Positions 20,201 through 27,188 of a DNA stretch of 64,000 bases are shown here, piece by piece; position 1 is the stretch's first letter; every line of letters begins with the position of its first letter. The translations under genes and the position numbers were made by a program. The notes under the pieces were generated by a model, which saw only the letters and a program-made list of their open reading frames with translations, made no database searches and had not been told where the DNA came from. Source of the DNA: CAZAYY01 sp964489525 (GTDB lineage: Bacteria; Chloroflexota; Anaerolineae; Anaerolineales; JABWBV01). Location: the NCBI GenBank assembly GCA_964489525.1, contig CAZAYY010000001.1, positions 1 to 64,000 of the forward strand, given 5' to 3'.

Positions 20201-21584
20201 TGTAGTCTGAACCTATTGCCAAAGCATATACCGTATGATTGACTCCGGCCCCAAGGGCTTCCCAGGTTGTGCCGTTCCAAAAGGCAATGTTGAGCGCATC
20301 GGTGAGCACATCCTGGTAATAACTGCCGCCGGCATACACCAGTCCATCCGAGTCAGCGGCCAGGGCATAAACATATGAATACAACCCCTGGTTGCTGCCG
20401 ACGGCAGACCAGCTTTCGCCATTCCAGGCGGCAATGTAGCCTGCCTCGATGCCGCCAGCCTGGGTGAAATCACCACCGGCGTAAATGACTCCAGAAAATT
20501 CCGCTATACTGAACACCGCTGGGGCGCCAACGTCCACGCCAACCCCCAGGGCGTGCCAGTTGGAGCCATCCCAGCGGGCAATTCGCCCGGCGAAAGTCCC
20601 ACTCGCATTGGTAAAATAGCCGCCTGCGTACAGGTCTTCTTCTATATAAAACAGCGTAAGCACAGTGGAATTAACCCCCTCCCCGAGGGGCTGCCAGGTT
20701 TCGCCATTCCAGTGCGCCACAAAATTCACGGGCGTTTCTCCGATTTGCGTGAATGAGCCTCCCGCATACAATCCCCCATACAAATCTCTTTCCAGAGCAA
20801 ACACGGCGCTGCTGGGGCTGCCAATAGAAGACCAGCTCTCGCCATCCCATCGGGCCAGGTTGGCAATGCTTTGCCCGTCTACCTCGCTGAAAGTCCCGCC
20901 GGCATACAGGGTATCGCCAATCGTTTCCAGCGCCAGCACATCCGGGCTGCCGCCAGCCGTGCCCGTCCCCAGGGCCGACCAGGTTGCCCCATCCCACTTT
21001 GCGATGTGGTTTACAGTTAAATCCCCTACCGTCGTGAACGCACCCCCTGCGTAGACATTTCCAGCCCCATCCACAGCCACAGCCCAGATGTGGCTGTTAA
21101 AACCATCCCCAAGCCGAAGCCAGTTTGTTCCATCCCAACGCTGGATGCAGGCAAAAAACCCGCCGCAAGGTGAACCATACGCGCCTACATAAAGAAAATC
21201 ATCTTCGTCTACAGCCAGGGCCTGAATTTCATATTCTGAAGAATGATCCAGCGGCCGCCAGGTTGTGCCGTCGTAGCTCGCCAGGTACTGGGCAGGCGCA
21301 CCGCCTGCCAGGCTAAACCTGCCGGCCACATAAAGGTGTGTGCTCGAAGCGGCCAGGGCATGAACTGTGTAATTTACGCCAGAACGGCCAAATTCCGCAC
21401 TCCAATACGGGTCTTCAGCCGTACGGAATCCACCGGCATCTCCTCCGGATGGCGCTGCATTTGCAGAGACAGCCGAAGCCGCCCAGGCGTTAACCCCTTT
21501 GGCAAGGGCAGCGATAAACAGCAGCAGTAAGATAGACTGAATGGCTTTTTGCCAGGGCCAGGATGGGATGTTGGTTTTAGCCAT
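11253..21584 (-). CDS. Giant secreted beta-propeller/SdrD-B/Calx-beta surface protein (3,443 aa)
   Basis: Start chosen at 21584 (MAKTNIPSWPW), with GGAGG ahead and a signal peptide after it. Domains in order: fourteen repeats of about 45 residues of the type VYALAVDGxGNLYAGGxF ... IAxWDGxxWxxLGxG (residues about 45-720), a propeller-like array; a Thr/Pro linker (about 728-818); a CARDB-like domain; two SdrD-B-like domains (EDANADG, EDLNQNG; about 935-1165); a Calx-beta domain (about 1168-1275); a dockerin-like Ca2+ loop (DLNQNGLVEVEE, about 1327); fibronectin-like segments; and roughly 1,500 residues with no clear family. It is probably a cell-surface adhesin or glycan-binding scaffold. It lacks the FLPLxxR tail and ends ATFTIEVE. 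A strong promoter and a 338-base leader precede it. Confidence 0.85.
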   Translation of the reverse strand: MAKTNIPSWPWQKAIQSILLLLFIAALAKGVNAWAASAVSANAAPSGGDAGGFRTAEDPYWSAEFGRSGVNYTVHALAASSTHLYVAGRFSLAGGAPAQYLASYDGTTWRPLDHSSEYEIQALAVDEDDFLYVGAYGSPCGGFFACIQRWDGTNWLRLGDGFNSHIWAVAVDGAGNVYAGGAFTTVGDLTVNHIAKWDGATWSALGTGTAGGSPDVLALETIGDTLYAGGTFSEVDGQSIANLARWDGESWSSIGSPSSAVFALERDLYGGLYAGGSFTQIGETPVNFVAHWNGETWQPLGEGVNSTVLTLFYIEEDLYAGGYFTNASGTFAGRIARWDGSNWHALGVGVDVGAPAVFSIAEFSGVIYAGGDFTQAGGIEAGYIAAWNGESWSAVGSNQGLYSYVYALAADSDGLVYAGGSYYQDVLTDALNIAFWNGTTWEALGAGVNHTVYALAIGSDYNLYAGGSFWQAGEVSAYGIAGWNGSNWFPLADGVDGTVYALAAAPGSLYAGGDFSNASGQGALFVARWDGDSWHALGDGMNGSVRALAYDDGILYAAGDFTHAGGVLVNHIARWDGTAWSAMGAGMDAPVYALAVDGFGNLYAGGGFSSAGRASTGRIAKWNGSSWSSLGTGIETGEVFALAADNLGYLYAFGIFTSAGGTPVQNAARWDGTEWMPLGSGLADGEPKAAILHQAGPVYDLWAAGYFRLAGGKPSLYIGRYSPGEPPPPQPSPTPTSLATATNTQTATPTSTNTQTATPTSTNTPTATPTSTKTHTPTSTHTATPTSTTTQTATPTPTNTQPPTATFTPTSTGTPSQTPTPTGTFLPVHLVIAQQPSVPVVLVNSPISVTIVVTNSGSVNLENLFVSAFGEETNTFPISECTQALGNLAAGASKTYTCGFVVGAASFLLHTEASAHQLGSPGNLASDAAISSIQVVQPAGLGGMAWEDANADGVRQESAPLASLAVSLFRQGEFLTQTLTLANGAYRFEGLLPGSYQVVFDQPFDAQYSPQDQGANDALDSDADPTNGRTAAIALAAGQNALAWDAGFYKPSSVGDRAWEDLNQNGLQDPGEPGIAGVTLLLLPPDEATPLDSVSTGANGEYLFSGLKPGSYRIEVLKPTGYTFTLQDQGADEALDSDVNPATWRTAAFTLANGQAQAGIDAGMYQNTVGFETETTSVVETNGVLNLPVRLAFPASSQVTVQYTTTLASSSASAGQDFTPISGTLTFNLGETTQTIPIQLLDDTANENEEVILVTLYNPSAVPSAHARLGLANHSVIIRDNDLPPGTPLVSACNVALDAKPGTKTVSIQDIQLAAGRVGLVPLRPEHDLNQNGLVEVEEVTTLATAWRAPCDARNLLWAQDTVEGYRWVLLRWRWEAFGLPADHTGPGSEFVIYRRAPGGQNFVAIGETRMVTSPSDLEGFLSQWPNMLNQIRVDLALDPSQPLSVEDIYDILLAEPGRASALADQYYQAAMALGLAFIDGDAPPGDVEYFVSPKDQAWLIIGPVTVPAGASLSAPANLREAAIFDGPSELGKPNSLRPFTAGERYDWDSAQADRRAHGSVYLVWDMPSPSASQPAVGGYAIYRNGPATGSSWEWVNPPLEAMSGFRPIRPGTPQDLEDPDGRYFVEDNLFNAYPAAFPGLLFGGYEYRVCPLDLLGKPGPCSDVAAAVRDLDPPAAAPPLEALAAPDHSLLTLTLVYSDALETSLPLRAFFVRSPTPTLTATLWTELTPGGVPLPVVASHRVSPTVTLSITDTPPLGQVFWYSVQLRDNAGNWSPAAPPVQAGLYPRTAPAFSPNTNGWADCSDKPPLALAGLTPGLVMLNVYRAFEPGADFTPGGSLADFQLIRRLEIQNGQVTFSEDYVAPYPANLYYRFEAVDAYGNVTPLVPAENQPPYCDTSNPGTPPQAPAWNGENYHSQNPDTLVWEVDLDLVGSAAGLERREVKVYRASEGILQVQSSTVSVQPGDTPTLSARDGETLEVEIYNTNLNGQSRSQFVLLRNPNNFLGTHRHLTQAGQLLGLEWDAGATPAVNVYFSGFQMEDVQPGSLQPWVALFRQGEGQNWMQVTPVQPITLTQGTFGPGGMFTNTWVIVDTSDPSPEQAYNYMALAFSPLSWEVLGYWESLNIGPRDAPEPVYLSAPLPPGPSVACSYTEIPAGGDLPARIELAHGWYILMSAYREYNPACGITVSLDNLHGRGMLRTSGLDAFPTDVLNVGVTFQDGQWIHTSGRIVTTLDVYKEAPAEFQQYLGHIEFTPGLAKIEVLLGLPHNIKVVESTTTGWRSSQVFAVFFNALPDFSYEPLFDLAGYEIVDENLPWRISSPQGLSIGAGQASLGGQATTVSRLVYTPVAVPAPLNPTLALPDNNLAFMRPVYTSPNVVVSKLGLQGAFTTTQAVAYNTSLPGAVVVMASGASLEIAESQVLDGLLFDAALSLDYQAIGTDLSYLVKEGYYPAWRAGVPPVYTTLQTGLADLPVLPGGILAGSVSFSPAGLAWLEGMAVDTNRPEVAASFYAAGATYAENGWPRLAPWAPAPAENAWRSLEATAPAYASLEPGFNIQAQHSAVEYPCAEPALFNDVDFDLYVRRGGVSGLVHFHADSYGAIRYRGYELSISQLDLVFLDNTLVDPTTGLFSLRLPYPTNASFEWVLDGVNSFSMDACPARGEIGSAGPVLHQYWNFLEYPDHAEFVPTSQTSYPQDYQSSFGEPLPAAFTHVLELQGKAYINGLGQNPTTLAEASRPVSITLHSQWLPDGDYGDILALPTGASNQQLPDYLRVSGVAFALRDIKLSRYYARPLDHTSLPSTLGLAQAANLVPFSPALLDADGVLTGASLKACAARQVFGCGLVVVDGNGAVSFFGEVEPDPSARAADDAGVLPYVADSLLSKWPVYSSMPISIGGAAGIVTQIVQGAGVVVGSAKNPALSLALPLINGVISKFLPVKFMANTSGGALVGLFKDFSVLPLSGLEVVKSDIAVVAEINFDSSAGFVGDFGIFFGYAASQAAFRALALHDFTILNPNDWSLVSKRTADWASDFNYGGWDRNPNNQNDPVDLASVIWSKWIKQSGGQSTSLSYKEAYAVLEPVVLALKGKESYGITGLSTGSLLSNAGVKFNTGMGQIIFEKAGKDYRLVSLAFGSQVDVSVSNQTLVNADWLSLQINRDGEILIIGKNVSTGLTGDFKIKADFALLIGTKAGYERIEGSLALKDLTISELKFRYIGAVFGAGQYNYEPMFYLGLRGEGTFSGYTVGAALLFGKINPTSAVLREAGFKDLLDKIGADNGKSASAAPPGLFTGVYVAVWGNFPIYNIRPCTVIVAASGEVRFWYFEPSGGSDPIYGGYLRASVYGTGLCLISARGEVTLVIEHIRQSGKSQGGRTCDTAEGCTAFTGDLWLGVGLGFCEPETWVGWDNRWWNDGGCWNTGAQVKLTYLNDPDDPGDDVAEPWKATFTIEVE
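19110..19400 (-). repeat. Thr/Pro-linker minisatellite inside the giant gene
   Basis: The coding strand repeats short units for Thr-Pro-Thr-Ser-Thr-Asn-Thr and variants (ATPTSTNTQT) across about 290 bases. Such tracts make extended, possibly O-glycosylated linkers between the propeller and the adhesin-like domains. Unit number is likely to vary by slippage. Confidence 0.85.
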
Positions 21585-22141
21585 CACTTTATCCTCCACA
21601 ATTCCCACGAAAGACGCAGATTCCAGGCACCACAGTATCCATGCATTTTTCAGCATGGCGGTGATTTCTGGCAAATCTCCAGGAAAACCAGGCGAGGGTA
21701 TGTTGGGGTGGAGAAGAAATCGAGTTGACAGCAAAAGCGCCCGGCACCGCCAGGCTTTTTTATTCACCCATTACCAGGCAGATTTCCCCTGGCGGGCCTG
21801 ATCTTCCAAACAAAAAAAACGTGGCGGTTTTTTGGCAATCGCAAGCGGGTTGCCCTTGGGTTTAACACCCCCCGTCCTTCCTACCGCCAGGGCAGCCTCA
21901 CCGGCGAACGCTTTCTTTAATTATTTAAAGTGTAGACCTTTTAGAGGGCGGCGTCAAGCGGCTTTGATAGCGTAATCGCATCTTATCCAACCAAGAGTTT
22001 GAGGAGATCATCCACATTCCAACCGCACTATTCATGACATAGTTGTCATTCCATCATCAATTGATGTTAGGGTTATGTCCGAGTCTCGCAGTGACAATAG
22101 GTAGAGCGTTACCCGATTTTATACACTCATTTTTTACTCTC
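21585..22141 (-). promoter_or_regulatory. Promoter, long structured leader and hairpin of the giant-protein gene
   Basis: On the minus strand TTGACG (21957-21952), a 17-base spacer and TACACT (21934-21929) form a strong sigma-70-like promoter. The predicted leader to the start at 21584 is about 338 bases, unusually long. It is GC-rich and can fold, including a GGGT/ACCC stem and a GCCCT/AGGGC stem. A hairpin at 21739-21755 has 7-bp arms (GCCTGGC with GCCGGGC, one G-T pair on the minus strand). The rest of the span, between 21,960 and the end of the next gene at 22142, shows nothing I recognise. Confidence 0.55.
21739..21761 (+). terminator. Hairpin with U-tract (plus-strand terminator-like)
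   Basis: GCCCGGC at 21739-21745, loop ACC, GCCAGGC at 21749-21755, then six T on the plus strand. There is no plus-strand gene nearby to terminate. On the minus strand it falls inside the leader of the giant gene with only GCTTTTGC after the stem, so it may act as an attenuator or as a terminator of the upstream beta-helix gene. Confidence 0.4.
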
Positions 22142-25100
22142 TTATCGCCGGATGAGGGGTATATAGACGAGGAAGCCGTGATACTCATAGACGCCCAGAT
22201 CTATGACGGCATCTACAATCCGGGCGTTGCCGTCCAGGTCGGTGGGGCTGGGATTGAAAGCGTTCTGCCCCAGATTGAGTGCAGGAGAGGTGTTTTGTAG
22301 CCGGTAATTGCCCGAGGTGGTGGGGGTGGCAAAGGGGCTGGCCTGGAAGAAAAAAAGCGGATCGGCATCGGCCAAGTTGCTGCCGTTGTCCGTACCGCAG
22401 GCGGGGTTCCATACCCCGTCAGGTTTGCAGCCGCTCACCAGGCTGAAGGTAAAGGTGGGGGTGGAACTATCTTGGTTGGCAACTTGCGACCCGATAGTTG
22501 CCAGGTTGCCCCAGATAAGACTGTTCCGGATCAACGGGTTGCTGGCACTGCGATTGAATATCCCGCCCCCTGTCCCCGCACGGTTGCCGGAGAAGGTTAC
22601 ATTGGTCAGGGTGGGACTGCTGTCTGTGTTGTACATCCCCGCTCCAAAGGTTGCATGATTGCCCGAGAAGAGTACTCCCACGAGGATGGGATTGCTGGAG
22701 TTGTTCTGGATCCCTCCGCCGAGGTCGGCCTGGTTGCCGGTAAATGTGGTGTTGACCAGGCTCGGGTTGCTTTCTGAGTTGAACATTCCACCACCAAACC
22801 ACGCCTTGTTGCCGGAGAATGTCGTGTAGGTTAACAGGGGATTGCTTTCTTCGTTGAACATCCCACCCCCATTGAATGCGGCGCTGTTGTTTGCAATGGT
22901 AACGTCCGACAGGGTAGGGTTCGCAGAGAAGATGTTGTATATCCCGGCACCGTATTGGGCAGAGTTGTTGGAAATGAGTACGGTGAAAAGGAGGGGGCTG
23001 CTGTACCAGTTCCAGATCCCGCCGCCTTCCAAGCCGGCTTTATTGCCCGAAAAGGTCGTGTGGGTCAGGAGGGGGCTGCTTTCTTCGTTAGCTAACCCAC
23101 CACCCAGGTAAACTGACTCGTTGCCGATGAAAGCCGAGTCGGTCAGCGTCAGATCGCTCGCATAAGTGTACATCCCGCCACCGGCTTGGCCCGCGTGGTT
23201 ACCGGTGAAAGTGGCATAAGTAATGCTTGGGCTGCTGTTATCGCTGGCCATCCCTCCACCAGAGCTGTTAGCCCGGTTACCCGTGAAGGTAATATGAGCA
23301 ATGGTCGGGCTGCTGCCACCAAGGGTGACCATTCCACCGCCAACAACTGCCTGGTTGCCAGAGAAAGCCAGGTTTACCAGCACCGGGCTGCCCGAAACGA
23401 TATATAAGCCTCCGCCGCAGTGAGGACCGCAAGGCGCTACGAAGCTTAAAGTTGCCATCCCGCCCGTGATGGTGAAGCCATCCAGCACCGCACTACTATC
23501 CGTCCCGCTGCCGGTGACTACGTGATGGGCGTTATTTCCGGACATATATTCTGTGTCGGTAATCACTCCATAGGAATCGGTGGTATCGTTCTGGTAAAGG
23601 TCGCCGCTCAAGACAGTGAGGTTGGCTGTCCAATTGCGTTGGGTGCGTTGGGTTTCGGTGCCAACAAAACCACCGTAAATTCTCACTCCGTTTTTGAGGG
23701 CAAAAGTGCTGGTGAGCAGGTCATCCGTTTGGTCGAAGCCTTCGTCGGGGTAATAAACGCCTGCAGCCACCCAGATTTCACAGCTTTCGACGACAGCCAG
23801 GGCATTTTGCAGTTTAGGGAACGCGCTGGGCCAATCCTGGCCGATGGCGGCACCAGCAGCATCCACATCCACAAATAAAACGCCTCCCGCCGGGCATAAC
23901 AAAACCTGATACTCATAAGCACCTAGGTCAATGATGGCATTTGCAATGCGCGGATTGGTGTCCAGGTCGGTAACGGTAGTATTGAAGGCATTATTCCCCA
24001 CGTTGAGCGCAGGGGAATTCTTTTGCAGCCGGTAGTCGCCCGATGTGGTTGGGGCGCTGACTGCGCTGACAGGGGTGACAAAGAGCGGATCGGCATCTGT
24101 CCGGTTATTGCCGCCGTCCGTACCGCATTTTAAAGTATCCCATAAGCCACTGGGGCTGCATCCCTGCACAAGGCTGTAAGAATAGGTGGGGGTAGAAGAA
24201 CCCAAGATGAGATTCTCCGGGCCGATAGTTGCGCTGTTGCCCCAAAAGATGCTGTTCCGGATGATTGGGTAGCTGAATTCAGCGTTGAACAATCCGCCAC
24301 CGTACTGCGCTTGGTTGCCAGAGATGGTGGCATTGGTCAATACCAGGGTGCTACTCTGGCTGTTAAGAATCGCACCGCCAGATTGGCTGGCCTGGTTGCC
24401 GAAAAAAACAACATTGGTGATATTTGGGCTGGAGGAGTAGTTGTACAGCCCGCCACCGTCCAAGGCGTGGTTGTCAGAAAAGGAAACGTTGATTATGGTT
24501 GGATTGGAGCCGATGTTGTACATTCCGCCACCAGCAGAGGCTTTGTTCCCAGTGAAAGCGGAGTTCGTGATGGTTGGGCTGCCGCCGCTGTTGGTCATTC
24601 CGCCGCCGGAGCTGTGTTGGGCTGATTCAGTCGCCAGGCCGGCAGTGATGGTGAAGCCATCGAGTACCGCAGTGTTATTTGTCCCGCTGCCAGTAGTGAC
24701 GTGGTAGGCGTTGCTGCCAGTGGGGCTGCCGGCGTCATTACCATCCAGGTCGCCGTTCAAGATGGTGGGCTGGGTAACCCAGTTTCTCTGGCTGAGCTGG
24801 ATTTCGGTCCCGGCAAAGCCGCCGTAGAGGGCAACGCCGTTCAGGAGGGCAAAGGTGCTGGTGCGCAAATTGTCAATTTGGCCGGCACCAATGTCGGGAT
24901 AGTAAACACCGGCGGCCACCCAAATCTGTTGGTTGGCGGCTGGGCAGGCAGCAGCCTGTGCCAGGGCATCTTGCAGGCCGGTGTAGGCGTTAGCCCAGTC
25001 TGCACCATTATTGGCGCCAACGGCTGCGGCTTTCACATAGATCGGGGTAAAGGAACTGCAGATGGCAGAAGTGGGGGCCGGTCGGCTCATGGCCAGGGAG

Positions 25101-25177
25101 AACACGAGGGCGAGTATGACCGTGACGCTCTTGATTAACAAGGGGGGGTGGAAATAATGGGAAAGTAAAGACAGCAT
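22142..25177 (-). CDS. Secreted beta-helix protein with choice-of-anchor Q repeats and YIPLIRR end
   Basis: A 1,011-residue protein. The ATG at 25177 has AGGAG ahead; the ATG at 25201 has none. A signal peptide ends near PAPTSA. Two similar halves follow. Each opens with a Pmp/DUF1565-like start (FPKLQNALA, then IWVAAGVYYPD), runs through many right-handed beta-helix turns of the type GNxAxxGGGMxN ... LTNVTFSGN, and closes with a choice-of-anchor Q like segment (SPALNxGxNAF ... DLDxNxRI ... DLGAYEY). The two halves look like an internal duplication. The C-terminus is LVYIPLIRR. Probably exported and surface displayed; such helices often bind or cleave glycans, but no catalytic site is visible. 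It lies upstream of the giant gene on the same strand. Confidence 0.85.
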   Translation of the reverse strand: MLSLLSHYFHPPLLIKSVTVILALVFSLAMSRPAPTSAICSSFTPIYVKAAAVGANNGADWANAYTGLQDALAQAAACPAANQQIWVAAGVYYPDIGAGQIDNLRTSTFALLNGVALYGGFAGTEIQLSQRNWVTQPTILNGDLDGNDAGSPTGSNAYHVTTGSGTNNTAVLDGFTITAGLATESAQHSSGGGMTNSGGSPTITNSAFTGNKASAGGGMYNIGSNPTIINVSFSDNHALDGGGLYNYSSSPNITNVVFFGNQASQSGGAILNSQSSTLVLTNATISGNQAQYGGGLFNAEFSYPIIRNSIFWGNSATIGPENLILGSSTPTYSYSLVQGCSPSGLWDTLKCGTDGGNNRTDADPLFVTPVSAVSAPTTSGDYRLQKNSPALNVGNNAFNTTVTDLDTNPRIANAIIDLGAYEYQVLLCPAGGVLFVDVDAAGAAIGQDWPSAFPKLQNALAVVESCEIWVAAGVYYPDEGFDQTDDLLTSTFALKNGVRIYGGFVGTETQRTQRNWTANLTVLSGDLYQNDTTDSYGVITDTEYMSGNNAHHVVTGSGTDSSAVLDGFTITGGMATLSFVAPCGPHCGGGLYIVSGSPVLVNLAFSGNQAVVGGGMVTLGGSSPTIAHITFTGNRANSSGGGMASDNSSPSITYATFTGNHAGQAGGGMYTYASDLTLTDSAFIGNESVYLGGGLANEESSPLLTHTTFSGNKAGLEGGGIWNWYSSPLLFTVLISNNSAQYGAGIYNIFSANPTLSDVTIANNSAAFNGGGMFNEESNPLLTYTTFSGNKAWFGGGMFNSESNPSLVNTTFTGNQADLGGGIQNNSSNPILVGVLFSGNHATFGAGMYNTDSSPTLTNVTFSGNRAGTGGGIFNRSASNPLIRNSLIWGNLATIGSQVANQDSSTPTFTFSLVSGCKPDGVWNPACGTDNGSNLADADPLFFFQASPFATPTTSGNYRLQNTSPALNLGQNAFNPSPTDLDGNARIVDAVIDLGVYEYHGFLVYIPLIRR

Positions 25178-25337
25178 GGACTTCTCCTGTGATGGACGCA
25201 TAAGGGAAAAACCACAGCGACCTTCGCAGGATGAAGGGGTTTGGATACTGTGTAATCTCCAGGGGTTCTTTGAAGTGTGTGGACCGCTAAAGGGTTAAAA
25301 AGGAGTATATCATAGGCGAGAGGAGTGGGAAGATTCT

Positions 25338-25772
25338 TTAAATTCCCCCTTTTGCAAACTTGGTGAAATCTCTTGTGCAGTGCCCGTAAAACAGTGCATG
25401 ACGCGCCAGAATAATCACGAAATACTTGACCGGCAGCTTTTCTTCGTAGAGGTGCAAAATCCCGCGGAGAAGCTTTTGTTTGTTAATCAACAGGTAAGCA
25501 GTATGGATACTCCAACCCCTCGAAAAAATTCGCTTTCCAGCCGCAATCAGGTGGGGCAGCACTGGCGAGGTGACCAGCCCATTCGCCACACTCAGAGGGG
25601 TCTTTAAAAATGGCCTTATCGGCGGTGGGCGCAGGCTGCTCCGCTCTGCCAGTTCTTTGGTGTAGCGCGGTTCAGCGTACTGGATGACCGCATACCCACC
25701 AATAATCAGGTATCTAACGTTGTTGGCGTTGAAAAGACTCAACAGATCGCTGAAGTCGGAGTTGGCGAACAT
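25338..25772 (-). pseudogene. Truncated nucleotidyltransferase fused to unrelated sequence
   Basis: The first 40 residues (MFANSDFSDLLSLF, VRYLIIGGYAV, EPRYTKEL) are the start of an MNT/AbiEii-like nucleotidyltransferase, with the IGGYAV strand before the missing catalytic Asp pair. From about 25650 the frame runs into sequence antisense to the 81-residue-protein remnant at 25428-25607 and shows no nucleotidyltransferase motif. The usual D-x-D residues are absent, so it should be inactive. It is a rearranged second copy of the module at the left edge of the window. Confidence 0.65.
25428..25607 (+). pseudogene. Remnant of the 81-residue MDTPTPRK protein gene
   Basis: Bases from 25428 to about 25530 match 53185-53280, covering both the upstream VEVQNPAEK segment and the start MDTPTPRK at 25503. 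After ten codons the frame diverges and stops at 25607. The intact copy is at 53252-53497. The remnant lies antisense within the nucleotidyltransferase remnant, showing a mosaic of two modules. Confidence 0.6.
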
Positions 25773-25921
25773 CGTGGCCTTTTACGCTCCAGGCGTGTAC
25801 TACCAGTTCCCAGGCAGCCTTGAACCGCTCATTGGTGGGCTGGGACTGCCAAAACTTTCAGCTCAAATGACCTATCCAGGTCAGCGAGCTTGCCCTTGCG
25901 TTCAGAGAAAATTTTATCCAT
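25714..25921 (-). pseudogene. Frameshifted copy of the small helical protein gene
   Basis: This stretch is highly similar to 1-182. Compared with that copy it has one extra T near 25857, which throws the frame out after residue 20 and gives an early stop. Past the shift the original frame still reads through AAWELVVHAW and closes at 25714. It precedes the truncated nucleotidyltransferase, in the same order as at the left edge. Confidence 0.65.
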
Positions 25922-25929
25922 AGCTTGAT

Positions 25930-26201
25930 TATTCTTTCAGCAGAGAATTTAATTTTTCTGAAATAACCCAAATGGCTGTAATAAGTCACGATCTGTATGA
26001 GTAATTATTTTTGATGCGGTAGATTGAGACATCAGGCAAGGTCTTTTTAATCTAATTATGAACCATGAGATGTCGCCTGCCAATATTGAGCAACACCTGG
26101 AACATCTCGTCGCGAACGGGTTCGCCAGTTCTGTTGACCAGTATATTGCCAACTACAACCCAGGCTGTCTTGCTTATCTAGAATCACTTTTAGTGATTTA
26201 C
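25930..26201. other. Intergenic stretch without a supported gene
   Basis: About 270 bases between the module remnants and the kinase stop. A plus-strand frame from 26058 runs into the kinase gene and looks partly protein-like, but it has no known relative that I recognise and no ribosome site. Confidence 0.4.
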
Positions 26202-27164
26202 CTAGTTGGGCGGGCCAAATACTTCTGGTGGAAAGAAAAATTGGGTCATGGCCTGTACGACCGGTTCTTTTGGCCCAACGCTGTCGGCAAATTCGGGCCA
26301 GAGTTCTGTCATGGAAAAGGAGTATAGATGGGTGTTGAGGCAGCGGCGGGCAAAGTGCGGCGGCAGTTGCCCATCAGGAAAAAATGCTTGCAAACAGCGC
26401 CGCATGGCCTCCTGGTCCTGGTTTATCGTCCAGAACCAATGAAAAGCGATATCCCATTCCGCAGGGCCCAGCATGGCCTCCGCCCAATCAATAAAACCTG
26501 TAATCTTTGCTTCACCTGCCTGGCGAGCGACGTAAATGTGGGCGTGCGAGAAATCGGAGTGGGTCAATACCAGGGGTTGGGTCAGGAATTCGCGCGCTTC
26601 TCCGTTCATGTGATCGAGCAAGGCCTCTCGCTGGCGCAGGGATAAGCGCTCAGCAGCCTGGATTTGCGCATTTCGTTCTGCCAGCATGGCAGCCGCATAT
26701 TCGTACCGTCCGCCAAATCGTGCTTCCACGTGTGCCAGCGTTTCCTGTGGCAGTGGGTGAACTGCCGCAGTGATGGTTCCAATTTCGTGAGCAATTTTCA
26801 ATTGCTCCGGGCGGGTCAGTGTTTGCCAGGTGTGCTGCAAAGTTGCTCCGGCAATCTCAGTCATAATCAGATAGGGCGGCAGTTGCGAACGCTCTCTCGC
26901 AGCAATAAAACGCGGGGCGGGAATAGCCGGATTTTTGGACAGGGTTTGCAGAACATTCGATTCGACGTGGAACTGGCGCTCAGAATTTGGCCCATAAAGT
27001 TTGAGACAGCGTTGGCTTCCGATCCGAAAAACGGCGTTATTGCGATTCACATCGGAACCGGAGAATTTTTGTTCCCAGGTTGTAATCATTTCAATCTCGC
27101 CATGTGCCACGTTCGCATCGTTGCAGCAGGCTGTCGCCAGGTCTGTCCAATCTTTTGAGTTCAT
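26202..27164 (-). CDS. APH/choline-kinase-family phosphotransferase
   Basis: A 320-residue protein with an aminoglycoside-phosphotransferase fold. Visible parts are the N-lobe (NAVFRIGSQRCLKLYG), the hinge (YLIMTEIAGATL), a modified catalytic loop VLTHSDFSHAHIYV near residue 200, where HxDxxxxN has lost its Asn, and the metal-binding IDWAEAMLGPAEWD near residue 222. APH relatives phosphorylate aminoglycosides, homoserine, choline or sugars; the substrate cannot be told here. The Asp of HSD and the Asp of IDW are kept. Its stop is about 280 bases from the module remnants, and its start is about 25 bases from the stop of the large metzincin gene on the same strand. Confidence 0.78.
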   Translation of the reverse strand: MNSKDWTDLATACCNDANVAHGEIEMITTWEQKFSGSDVNRNNAVFRIGSQRCLKLYGPNSERQFHVESNVLQTLSKNPAIPAPRFIAARERSQLPPYLIMTEIAGATLQHTWQTLTRPEQLKIAHEIGTITAAVHPLPQETLAHVEARFGGRYEYAAAMLAERNAQIQAAERLSLRQREALLDHMNGEAREFLTQPLVLTHSDFSHAHIYVARQAGEAKITGFIDWAEAMLGPAEWDIAFHWFWTINQDQEAMRRCLQAFFPDGQLPPHFARRCLNTHLYSFSMTELWPEFADSVGPKEPVVQAMTQFFFPPEVFGPPN

Positions 27165-27188
27165 CGTTTGGCTCCTATCATTGATGCT

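Noticed and set aside
21585..21930. Possible c-di-GMP or cobalamin riboswitch in the giant-gene leader
   Set aside because: A GGTAGGAAGGACGGGG stretch recalls part of GEMM, but the required first half (GCAAACC, GACGCAAAGCC) is missing and no cobalamin core is present.
26058..26327. An 89-codon plus-strand frame starting MNHEMSPANIEQ
   Set aside because: Partly protein-like, but it runs into the kinase gene on the other strand and has no ribosome site or recognised relative.
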